A stretch of DNA of 64,000 nt from Castor canadensis (lineage: Eukaryota > Chordata > Mammalia > Rodentia > Castoridae): NCBI RefSeq assembly GCF_047511655.1, contig NC_133396.1, positions 132,565,490 through 132,629,489 on the forward strand, given 5' to 3'. Shown here in pieces: positions 34,801 to 44,370 of the stretch (position 1 is its first letter; each line of letters starts with the position of its first letter). The notes below the pieces were generated by a model that worked only from the letters and a program-made list of their open reading frames with translations, ran no database searches and was not told the DNA's origin. Made by a program: the position numbers and the translations under genes.

Positions 34801-37627
34801 TTAATAAGCCAAACAATTAGTTTTAATAAACAGTATAGAACTTCCTATTGAGGCACTAACCCTTTATTACTCAGTTTCCTTATGTGAACAGTCATCAATC
34901 ACAGCATTTGTTCTCAGAAACTAAGTAATCAGCCATAGATACTACAGTGACCACAGGTAGTGCTAAAATTGGAACTCAGAGCCCAGAGAAACTCTTCATT
35001 CAAACTTACATCCTGACTTTTCCCCACTTTTGTCTTAAAACTTGGGATGATCAGTGGAAAGAAAACCAAAGTAATAAAACATTTATCATATGCAACATAG
35101 TATTGTACAGTATTCATTCTGGAAAGGAGGCTGGTCTTTTCTCACATTATCATGGGGAATTGATACTTGGCTGTTTATGGAAATTTTCTAATGAGTACAT
35201 TGCAAGGAAGATTGAGAAAGAAAATATATAAGCATCATAGAAAAACCCTTTTATTTATTTATTTTAAATTCCTGTATAGTGAACTGCCTTGAAATTCACC
35301 CTGCATAGATAATATACTTTTCATTTCCACAGCAATTATGGAATCAGTTTTATGAAATCAATTACTTCTAAGTCATATTTTCCCATTGTTCATAAGGTTT
35401 TGTTTTTATCACCTTTACAACATGTCACATTCTGTTATTTCATCTAAATAGAAGCAATATCATTAAAAAGTACATAATAGTAGTTGTACCTTTAAAAATT
35501 AACCTTACAGCATTTTGGAAATGTATTGAGCTAAGCTACAAGTCATTCTTGGTAGCCCAGAAGTTCAGCCTGGGATGGTCTCCATCCAAGTGAATAGAGC
35601 TACCAATTATCCTCACAAAGGGGCCAGATTGAACTCAAGGGTAGCACTATCAAATTGTTATAATATAGCCATTTCATAATCAATCTCAAACCTCTGTTGA
35701 CATTGAATGTGGACTCCAGGCATCAAGATGATTCATAGTCATGGTTTAAGGAAGAAAATCAGTAGACAGTATTAATCTTCAAGGTTATTCAAGTTTGTCA
35801 GAGCTTAAAAATGCATAGTTATATGAAAATCTCACAGTTCTTCATATTTCTTTTGTATTTAAAATTTTTCCTTAAAAACATAAATTTTGGTTTAATTAGA
35901 GAATTAGTTAGACTTGCAAAAATAAGTTCAATGAATCTTTCTTGAGATTCATTAAACATTAATGAACTGAATGCTTCTAGATGTGAAAGTGTTACTCAAA
36001 TCAACTTCTCTCTTGGAGAAAAATACACAAGTCATCAGTCAAAATATTCTTGCAAATTCTCAGATTTCTAAAATAAAAAGTTCTTGATTTTAGGTCAAGG
36101 AACCAAAATAAACTACAGAAATGCACTTATTTCATAAACAACAATGGGGCATGTTTCAATATATGCTAAGTCTGAAAGAATTCTCACTACATATATTTTT
36201 CATTCACTTGAAAATATCTTTGAAGGTGTACTCTATTTTAAAACTTATTCCCAGACTGTCTGTGCAATTTCAGCCTATAATGGCAGAATTTTATTAAAAG
36301 TCAAGGGCAGGATAATAGCAGCAAACTAAAAGTTATTGTGGCAAAGTGACCTGTCTTCAGTGCTGCTTTAAATTCTGAGAAATTCAACCATGAGTTTGAA
36401 GTTTTCTTCTAAAGTCATCATGACTATCCTGAAGAAGTTCTATTATTTATCTCTGAAGAAGAAGTACTCTAATCAGTCTTTCAAATGTTGATTCATAGTC
36501 TCTGTAAAAGTCACCAAAGAAACTCATTATAAAATTTTGCATTTGAATATTTGTTCACAATTTCTGTCTAGTTTTATTTTCAGCCTTCATATTTGTGTGA
36601 TTTTTAAGTCTTTCATTGACATTTTCACATGGTGTCATGAATTTTTTGCTACATAAATAAAGAATAGCTACCATAATGTCCTGGAGTGGTGGAAATAAAA
36701 AGGCGAGATGGCAGCCATATTGCATAGTTTACAAACAGGTATAAAAGGAAGCTTGATCGTGATGCTCCTCTAATTCCACACCTACTTATTAAGCCCTCAT
36801 TTATTCTAAACACTGGATTACAAAGATAGAAGCATATCAACAACAAGAGAAAACCTTTTTCTCCACCCTAAAATATTCATAATCTGGTTGATTTAAAATA
36901 AAACTTAAAAATACTCAAAGTAATTAACTCATTTTATTCAAAATATTTGCTCATGTTTTAAAAAAGAAAACCATCTTCTATATGTTTGCAAACCATTTTA
37001 TTGCAAAATACTTGAATTTGAGTATAGCAAACTTCTATGTCTACAGAATCCTAAATGAGAAGAAATTGCAAGGAACTACATTTTCAAAATGGTTCTAATT
37101 AGACATTTGCAAAGACATTTGATATTTATTATGATGAACAGAGGAATTTAATATCTTAAATTCCTAGAATAATAGAGGCAAATACTGAACTATGTTTACT
37201 GTAATTTAGGGGTGAAATCTGTTGATTCCTAAAGACTTGGAAATGAGAAATCAAGAATTAATCAAATGTATCAGGAAATTTTCAGAAAAAAGTAGCATTT
37301 TAGTTTAATATTTCTTATTTTGAATAATGTGTAGGGATACCTTACTGAACAAGTTAATTATTACTTGCTTTGATAGTATATGTATAAAAGTTGACATCTC
37401 TATTAGTGGACCAAAATCATATTTCCCTAGTCTTAAAGCATGTATATCTGATAATAAGAAAGAAATCCCTTAGTAGAAATGTTCTGTATAGCTTAACAAA
37501 TGTCTTCTGTTGCAGGATATATGGACCAATAGATTTATAGACATTTGGAAGGGCTCACGTATACTCCAAATGACGAGGATCTTTACGTTAATACATATCA
37601 TTCTCTGCATTCCTGAATTGACCTTCA
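34801..37627. other. Unique AT-rich noncoding sequence
   Basis: No gene is supported. Frames at 34929-35231 overlap on opposite strands and lack motifs. The AT-rich segment at 35250-35480 may be an old L1 3' UTR but was not assignable. Confidence 0.5.
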
Positions 37628-38095
37628 TCAAACCCATGACAGCACTGAGAGTTCAGAAGGCACAGCATGGGCGTGATTAGAATAAGGGCAATTAGCATAA
37701 CAGTGATCACATGCTCTGGGTTTAGTCCCACCTACAATGTCCGCAAGAATCTTGAAGATCAGGACTGGCCTCCTTGTGTAGCTTGCAGTCCCTATACCAT
37801 CCACCTTTTCAGTAGACTTGGAAACCAAAAATGTAGTAGTCCCAGAATCATATCTAAACCTTAGAAAAGATAGAAAGCCATGGTGCTCATGGAGCTGAAC
37901 TGATGGGGAAAGAATGCCCTCATCAAACCGTAAGTCTAGAAAGGACTGCACTTTCATGAGAATAGTAGCTTGTGGAACCATGGGTCTAAGGAGCCTAGCC
38001 ACTGCCAAATGACAAATGAACTCTCCCCTCTTGTCGCCTTGAAACTTGATATGCTTAATAGATCCTTGCCATAGTTTTTCCACCAATATCATCAT
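37628..38095 (-). other. Unidentified 155-codon antisense open frame
   Basis: This is the longest uninterrupted frame in the window. It has balanced amino-acid composition, no low-complexity runs, no signal peptide and no membrane segment. I recognise no domain. No ribosome-context or splice evidence supports translation. A frame of this length can arise by chance in 64 kb, and a decayed processed pseudogene or old retroelement fragment are the other options. The surrounding 37.5-38.7 kb is less AT-rich than its neighbours. Confidence 0.2.
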
Positions 38096-38729
38096 TATTA
38101 CCTTTCCACTTCTCTTCTATATTCTGCACAAATGGAAGTGGCTTATTTTGACCTTTCCTCATCCACAGTTAACCTTAAGGATCTTTGAGCCAGATGAATG
38201 GAAACATAATTCCTAGACATTGCCCACACCAATGTCAGGGATTTTTATTCTTGCTGACATGGGCCTGGAAGGAAATGTGGCACATAAAACTACTGTAAAG
38301 ATTTAAGCTAAGTCATTTTCCAAGACAACCCTGATGGAATTGTTTTATAAAGAAAAAGAAATTTCAAGGAGATAGCAAATGAACACATTAAGAGGGCTAC
38401 ATGGGAGCCCTGTGTGAGGAATCTGACCTAGGAATCCAGATGAAGCTCGTGAAGCATTCAGAAACAAAAACCACTTTCTTGATCATGTAGACCCAGGTGT
38501 GCAATGGTAATCTTAAAGAAATTTCAAGTTCATGAAAGGCAACCCTCTTGTCCTCATTTTTGTGGAAACAACACTTTTGACGGATTCCCAGTAGCTATCG
38601 ATTATAGCTACAAGGATTCCCTCCTTAGAGTGTATCTTCCCTTCCTGCTAACACGGATGACTGCCTCTGCTAAGTCTCTTAATGTCAATATGGTTCTGTG
38701 TGAGCCACCTCTTAACTATTGACTGACAT
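38096..38729. other. Unique noncoding sequence
   Basis: Composition is similar to the preceding open frame. No repeat was identified. Confidence 0.4.
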
Positions 38730-38753
38730 ATGTGTGTGTGTGTGTGTGTGTAT
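38730..38753. repeat. (TG)n microsatellite
   Basis: An uninterrupted TG run of about 10-11 units. Confidence 0.9.
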
Positions 38754-38917
38754 GTTCTCAGATTATGTTCTTTAATGTATTGTCTTTCTTTGCTCCAATA
38801 TAGCCAGTTTGGAGGGTTTTGACTAAATTGACATGCTTTTATGTAGTTAAACATTAGGTATTAGTGCAGTATGGGGCTTCAGTTACTAACAGAGTAAACG
38901 GGACAGTAGACATTGTT

Positions 38918-38980
38918 TTAATGCTGGGGGTCAAAACTGGGGCCCTGCATATGTTCACTGAACTACACCCCTAACCCAAG
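38918..38980 (-). mobile_element. ID SINE fragment, antisense
   Basis: 'atgctgggggtcaaaactggggccctgcatatgttcactgaactacacccctaacc' is the reverse complement of a diverged ID element. Confidence 0.7.
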
Positions 38981-40208
38981 AAGGTAGTTTTTTGTTCTGC
39001 TTTTGGGTTTCATGGTTTTTCTTATCAGAGACAAATAGCACCTCTGAATTAATGGGAACGCTCAAGGAAGGAATAAAGAAGTCATCATACGGGATCAGGC
39101 AGAATCATGGACCTTTACCTTAAGTGTTTCAAAGCAATAAAGAGTTAAAAGATTTTGTCATAGCAATACATTATTTCTGTAAAAGTGAACAATCTGGTGA
39201 AATGTAAGAAAAGAAAGTTGCAAAAGTCATTTTTTTTGGTTTGGGTCGAGTTTGTGTGTCCTAATAGATCTGGGAAGGTATAATACAAGTGTTTGCCATC
39301 CAAGTCTAAGCTATATTCATTTGACTTATTATTCTAATTTTGGTGCATATTATCACTTACCTCAGAGAAATGAAGTGTCAACACAACTAATTGAAGAACT
39401 GGTTTTAGGCTGTCAGAAAAGAAAAATAAGAATATGTCAAATTAGACCTAATAATACACACATTTTTCTGAATCACAGTTTTAAAAACAAGGTATCACAA
39501 TAATAATATGAAATATATTTAAATGTGGGTTGGCAATATAGCTCCTATAGAGAAGCAAAGATATGTTTGTTTGTTTAAAGCAATGCATTAAATACTTGGC
39601 ATCCTTGAGGCAGTCAATATATAGCACCCTTTCCCCCCACTGGCATTCTGAAAAAATAAGTAAAATGAATGGAGGTGGAATGAAACATTTATCATTGCTC
39701 ATACCTTCAACTGAGCATGTGACAAAAGTCACATGATGGAGGTCATCAGAGAGTTTATGCATTCTGCAGACAGAACAGATCCCAATGAAGAGGAACAGAA
39801 AAAGTGAGGCCCAGAGGAAGGGACAAAGGAGAGAAAAATGAGGTATACAGCTATGCATGCTCACATTTTTCCTAATTGCATGCCCATCTAGAGTAGAATG
39901 AATAGGACAGCACTTAGGGCTGCATCGGAGGGACCCATTACATATGAAAAATCAGGAGTAAGGAACAAACTTTTCCCCAGAAAGATATGAATAAAAGAAA
40001 TAAAAGGTGAAATATACAGCAGAAAAGGACAGTTGTATTTTTAACCAAAGTTGGTAGCTGTAAAGGCATCTCACAAATAACCTATACGTATATGGTATCG
40101 AGGAGTAACTTTCCACACATAAGAGTTACCATTGACTAAACTGATTGCCAGAAATCTCCATCTAGAACCACCAGGAAAGAGTTATGGAGAATTTACAGTG
40201 GGAGCATA
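38981..40208. other. Mostly unique noncoding sequence
   Basis: Contains a doubtful ID at 39528-39632 and a 127-codon antisense frame at 39481-39864 that is rich in hydrophobic residues but has no recognisable domain. Confidence 0.45.
39528..39632 (+). mobile_element. Possible old ID SINE, interrupted
   Basis: 'gggttggcaatatagctcctatagag' resembles the ID 5' end, and 'acttggcatccttgaggcagtcaatatatagcacc' resembles its 3' half, separated by a T-rich interruption. Weak. Confidence 0.35.
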
Positions 40209-40221
40209 TGACCTTTGACCT
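40209..40221 (-). promoter_or_regulatory. Perfect DR1 nuclear-receptor motif
   Basis: TGACCTTTGACCT is the exact complement of AGGTCA-A-AGGTCA, the ideal DR1 site for HNF4, RXR heterodimers and COUP-TF. It lies in unique sequence. Binding is not shown. Confidence 0.4.
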
Positions 40222-40927
40222 CCTATGTAATAGGTCTGCAAATTGTAAAAAGCTGAGCAAGTTCGTCCTCCTCTCCCCCAAAATGCCATGAGAAAATTTC
40301 CCCTCAAACTCTTGAACAGGCCTCCACCAACTACTTCAACTCTGACTATACCATCAAATTCAACATGTCCTTTTAACTAAAGAATTCCATTTAACATTTC
40401 TGTAAGGGATCCTACTGAACGGCCTATCACAAATGTTTAAATACTAGGACATGGCAAATATCTAGAAAAACATTTTATGATATGAACAATTTTGCTCTCT
40501 GAGATTCATTTAAAAAAAAATAGCCTTCCAATAACCATGAGACCATGAGAGCTTTTCCGTCATGTGATCGTAACAAGAGAACAACTTTGGCCATATCATC
40601 TTGCCATACAGTATTAATTAATTTGGCAGAAAGTAGAACTAATTTTGTTTAACAATCTTGATGGGGTGTGGAATTCTCTCATGCTTTTCCTCCAGTAACT
40701 TCTGTTCTTGGCTCTTCCACTGGTGTCAACTCTTTTCCCTTCAGGGCAGCTAACAGCAGGTTGACCATCGCTTAGAGCAGAAATAACCTTCAATATGGCT
40801 GCCTTTCAGCACATTTGATTGCTGTTGCAGTGATTACTGAAGAGGCTTGGTCAGCATTCAGATTTGCTATCTGAACAAACCTTCTTATATTCAGATTCTC
40901 TGGAAACAAAGCCAGCAGGATACATAA
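40222..40927. other. Unique noncoding sequence
   Basis: No gene or repeat is recognised. 40660-40900 is slightly GC-richer. Confidence 0.5.
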
Positions 40928-41059
40928 ATGTATTTGCATACATGTATGTTTATATACACACATGTATATGTCTGTATGTGTATATATAAAGTGTATTTGT
41001 GTACATATGTGTATGTAGCTTATACGTGTGTATGTGTGTGTATATATATATATATATGT

Positions 41060-41087
41060 GTGATATATATATATATATATATATCAC
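41060..41087. repeat. Perfect palindrome GTGA(TA)10TCAC
   Basis: A 28-bp self-complementary sequence in repeat unit 1. Confidence 0.9.
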
Positions 41088-41146
41088 TTAACACATATAC
41101 AAGAATACATACGTGTGTATGTGTGTGTATATATATATATATATGT

Positions 41147-41166
41147 GTGATATATATATATATCAC
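41147..41166. repeat. Perfect palindrome GTGA(TA)6TCAC
   Basis: A 20-bp self-complementary sequence at the matching position of repeat unit 2, shorter by four TA units. Confidence 0.9.
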
Positions 41167-41188
41167 TTAACACATATACAAGAATACA

Positions 41189-42168
41189 GCATATTTGTTG
41201 GGTACCAAATGTGTGTATTGTTTTCTGGGAATCCCATCTAACTCCTTTGTGAGCAAAGGATTTATTTACATAACTGCGCTCTTTAACCACTTACTACACA
41301 TTGGACAAATCACAGTCATTTGAGGATCACACCCAAAAACCTTACAGGATCAAGTTTGCCTTTTAGAACAACTCAGGCATTAATTCAGATGAGGTAACAT
41401 CATATTTACCAAAAGTGTAATAAGGGATTTAAGTAAGAAATACAATTTTTATTTTTTCCATACTGCTCTAAATAAAAACTAAATGCCATTTTTTGCCTCC
41501 TCATATTCACCCTCATTTACAAATTAGTCAGTGTCCTTTCAGGCTAGATATAATTATGTTATTTGAAAGTATAAAAAGCAAATGCAGCCCACACAGGAAG
41601 AACTCTCAGTTGTTAAGCATCGACTTCCTGTGAGCTTGCAAAATGAGGGACTGCTGTTACTTGTGCCTTCTAACACCCCACATAACTGTCTGTCCTGATC
41701 CTCTCTGTCCTGCTCAGAGTCCACTTTGTACAAGGTCATTAACATTTTCCATTTAAAAAACACAAGCTACATAAAGAGAAAGATGCCATTAGATGTGGAA
41801 AATGCACAATGCTGGCATTCCCTTCTCTGGAGTGAGTCAAAAGTTGTAGCAAAGTCATGAATTACATATGGAAAATGTTGATTCTCACTAGAAATGTAAA
41901 AACAGAAAAGGAGTTTTACCTTAAAGTTCCTTAGTGCATTTTCCAGGCTTAAATTCACTGGACATACAAAACACCATACATATCTCAATGGGCATGGGTA
42001 GGTAAATGAAGGTCTGATACCGTTAACAGCTTTAAATAGTGATCTTATGTGTGTGGCACATATCCTGATTACATTGAATATACAGCATCATTATTTATGA
42101 AATTAATCTGCAAGGGTTCAAAACTACATATAAGGACATTGCTTGCAATAGTATGTAATTATTATTAC
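41189..42168. other. Unique noncoding sequence
   Basis: Nothing recognised. Short antisense frames at 41554-41988 have no motifs. Confidence 0.5.
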
Positions 42169-42179
42169 ATGACTTTTCT
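42169..42179. repeat. Left target-site duplication of L1 tail copy C
   Basis: ATGACTTTTCT, repeated exactly at 42620-42630. Confidence 0.85.
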
Positions 42180-42619
42180 TTTTTGGCTTTTTTATTATCA
42201 TTGTATTGGGGGTACATTGTGATAATTACAAAAGTTCTTACAATATATCATAGTTGGAGTCACCTTCATTCTCCTTTATCCTCCTTCCTCACATTCCTGG
42301 AATATGTTCAGCAAGTCTCATTTTTCCATTTACATACATGTGTTTACAATATTTCTACTATATCCACCCTCCTATACCCTCATATCCTTCCCCTCCCATT
42401 GATACCGACCTCCAAGACAGGACTTCTTTTTGCCTTCCTGTTCTCTATTTTTGTCAAAAACATGACATTTTTGTTTGTTTAAGATAGCTATACAGAGTGC
42501 TTCATTGTGACATTTTCTTGTATACACATAACCTGAATTGGTTCATCCCCTCTATTTTTCTCCTTTCTACCTTAGTTCCCTTCTTCTGGTGATTTCAACA
42601 GGTTTGTAGAATTTTTTTA
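42180..42619 (-). mobile_element. 5'-truncated L1-type 3' tail, copy C, antisense
   Basis: The reverse complement shows the same landmarks as copy A: 'gaagaagggaactaaggtagaaaggag', 'aaaaatagaggggatgaaccaatt', 'tatcttaaacaaacaaaaatg', 'aaatggaaaaatgagac', a purine tract, 'tttgtaattatcacaatgtaccccc' and an A-rich tail at its low-coordinate end. Perfect 11-bp target-site duplications flank it, and the insertion point on its own strand reads TT/AGAAAAG, close to the L1 endonuclease preference. Plus-strand frames at 42183-42487 are shadows. Confidence 0.85.
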
Positions 42620-42630
42620 ATGACTTTTCT
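42620..42630. repeat. Right target-site duplication of L1 tail copy C
   Basis: Exact copy of 42169-42179. Confidence 0.85.
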
Positions 42631-42899
42631 AATCTGCCTTGATCATTGAGAATTTCCTTTTGTTTCAAGTTAGAAAAGTAAAGAAAACAGTTGACAATTT
42701 TAGTTTTTGTAAGCACAGATCTTCAGGTGCATAGTCAAGTGAATTTAACTTTAGGTCATATTGCATATTAGAGTTAGTAGCATCTTATTCAGAGAGTTTA
42801 AGTGTGCAAATAATCATAGCCCAAGGTTTCCCATTATTATGTGAGCCTATTGTTTTGTTTTCCATGTAACTCCCAAGTTTGCTTATGCTATTTCCTTCC

Positions 42900-43165
42900 A
42901 TTCAAATTATTTTTCTTACTCTTTTCTGAATGTCCAAATGTAGTCATCTCAAATGCTGCCTTCTCCAATGCTTCTTACCTCTCTCTCCTGAACTTAGTCT
43001 CTTCAGCTCTTGTCTGTTTAGGGAACTTGCCACTGGTTTCCTTGTGTTACTGTCTGCTCATAGAAGATCACTCCATAAAGGCAGGGTCTCAATCATCTAA
43101 TGGAGTGTGCTTCATTTAGTAGGTGCTAAGCTAATATTTATTGAAATATTAAATTAATTGGTAAG
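42900..43165 (+). mobile_element. L2 LINE 3' end, sense
   Basis: 'catctcaaatgctgccttctcca', 'ctgtctgctcatagaagatcactccataaaggcagggtctcaatca' and the closing 'tagtaggtgctaagctaatatttattgaa' match the L2 3' region in order. The 92-codon frame at 42841-43119 is a chance product. Confidence 0.7.
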
Positions 43166-43614
43166 GATTAGTAAAAACACAAAACAAAAAAAAACCCTTG
43201 CAGAAATCCCAGAGCTAGTTCAAGAACTGAGATATTCCTAGAAATTTTGAAGCTTTCTCTGCCATAATGGCAAACAGCCTCATTTATTTAAATAAACCAA
43301 ATATAAAAGCCATAGGAGTTGATTTTTATTACATAAATTTCATTTTCTTCTATTCCCATGACTTCACAAATCTGTGCTCAATAAATGACCTGGGTTGAAT
43401 ACAATCCTTATTTTTACAGATTTGAATGGGAACATGCCCTAAATATTAATTATTAAAAGTACAAATAAAAAGCTCACCAAAGAATAAACCATAAAAAACG
43501 AATTAGATAAGTACAAGTACCATTATAAGACTAGGAGACGAAGTAGCTATGAAATACAAGAAATGGGTATAATTGAAAGAGATCTTATGGTTAATATAGT
43601 TCTTAGATTGATTG
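43166..43614. other. Unique AT-rich sequence between two L2 fragments
   Basis: No gene or repeat recognised. Confidence 0.5.
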
Positions 43615-44370
43615 CTACTCATTCATTCTTTCATGAAGTAAATATTTATAGAGCAACATTGTCAAGTCTTGAATTTTTCTTGTTGCTGAGGAGACAAGCA
43701 GTGGTAAACAAGCAGACTCATTCCCTGCTCACTATAAACACATATACATAACCCATCAGGCGGTCATAAATACTAGGAGAAATGAAAGAATGATAAAAGT
43801 GATGTATGGAGTTTTATATAAGACTATCAGGAAAGACCTATATAAGACTGTACTTGAGCTAAGTCTTAAATGAAAGGGTAGTGGGAGAAATATGAATACC
43901 CAAGGAAGAACTTTATAGACCAAGGTCACAGCCAGTACAAATGCCCTGAAACAGCAATGCTAGTAGGATGTTTGAGGAAGAATAAGGATGGCATTATAGT
44001 CAAGACAGTGAATAAGAAGATAGTAGTAGAAGGTACAGTAAAGGAGTGCAGTGGACAGTTCCTTATAGAGCCCTTAAGTTCATAACTAAGATTTGAGATT
44101 TTATTGTGAGTGAGTGAGTTATGAGAGAGTGTGGACAGTGGACATAGGTGACTTTCTCCAGTTTTAAGAGTCACTCTGGTTTTGGTGTGAAGAGCGGATT
44201 GGCTGGGGCGATGTTACTGAGTAAGGGTGAAACATATGGACCACTTACGGTGATATGGCAATAACCAGGCAAGAGATGCAGGTGCCTTGCTTAATGAACA
44301 CAGCAGTGGAGATGGTAAGAAGTAGTCAGACTATGGTGATAGCTTTCATTTATAGCCAAGGTAATATTTT
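43615..44370 (-). mobile_element. L2 LINE 3' half, antisense
   Basis: Starts with 'ctcattcattctttcatgaagtaaatatttatagagc', the reverse of the L2 terminus. It continues with 'ttgctgaggagacaagcagtggtaaacaagcagactcattccctgct', 'atgccctgaaacagcaatg', 'gagattttattgtgagtgagtgagttatgagagagtg' and 'ggcaataaccaggcaagagatgcaggtg'. These are the consecutive landmarks of antisense L2 into the end of the RT-coding region. All frames are broken. Confidence 0.75.

Larger units (their letters stand above)
40928..41188. repeat. TG/TA-rich simple-sequence region with internal tandem duplication
   Basis: The block consists of CATGTATG, TG and TA words. Its second half is a tandem duplication: 41022-41108 (87 bp) and 41109-41187 (79 bp) are the same unit apart from TA copy number. 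The overlapping Tyr/Ile/Cys-rich frames are products of the repeat. Confidence 0.9.

Noticed and set aside
39481..39864. 127-codon antisense frame as a membrane protein
   Set aside because: Its hydrophobicity comes from AT-rich codons. No domain or signal is seen, and part of it overlaps a possible ID element.
40928..41290. Tyr/Ile/Cys-rich frames on both strands (80 and 68 codons)
   Set aside because: They are translations of TG/TA simple sequence, with repeating residues that follow the dinucleotide period.
42183..42487. Two plus-strand frames of 99 and 77 codons
   Set aside because: They run antisense through L1 tail copy C, with matching shadows in copies A and B.
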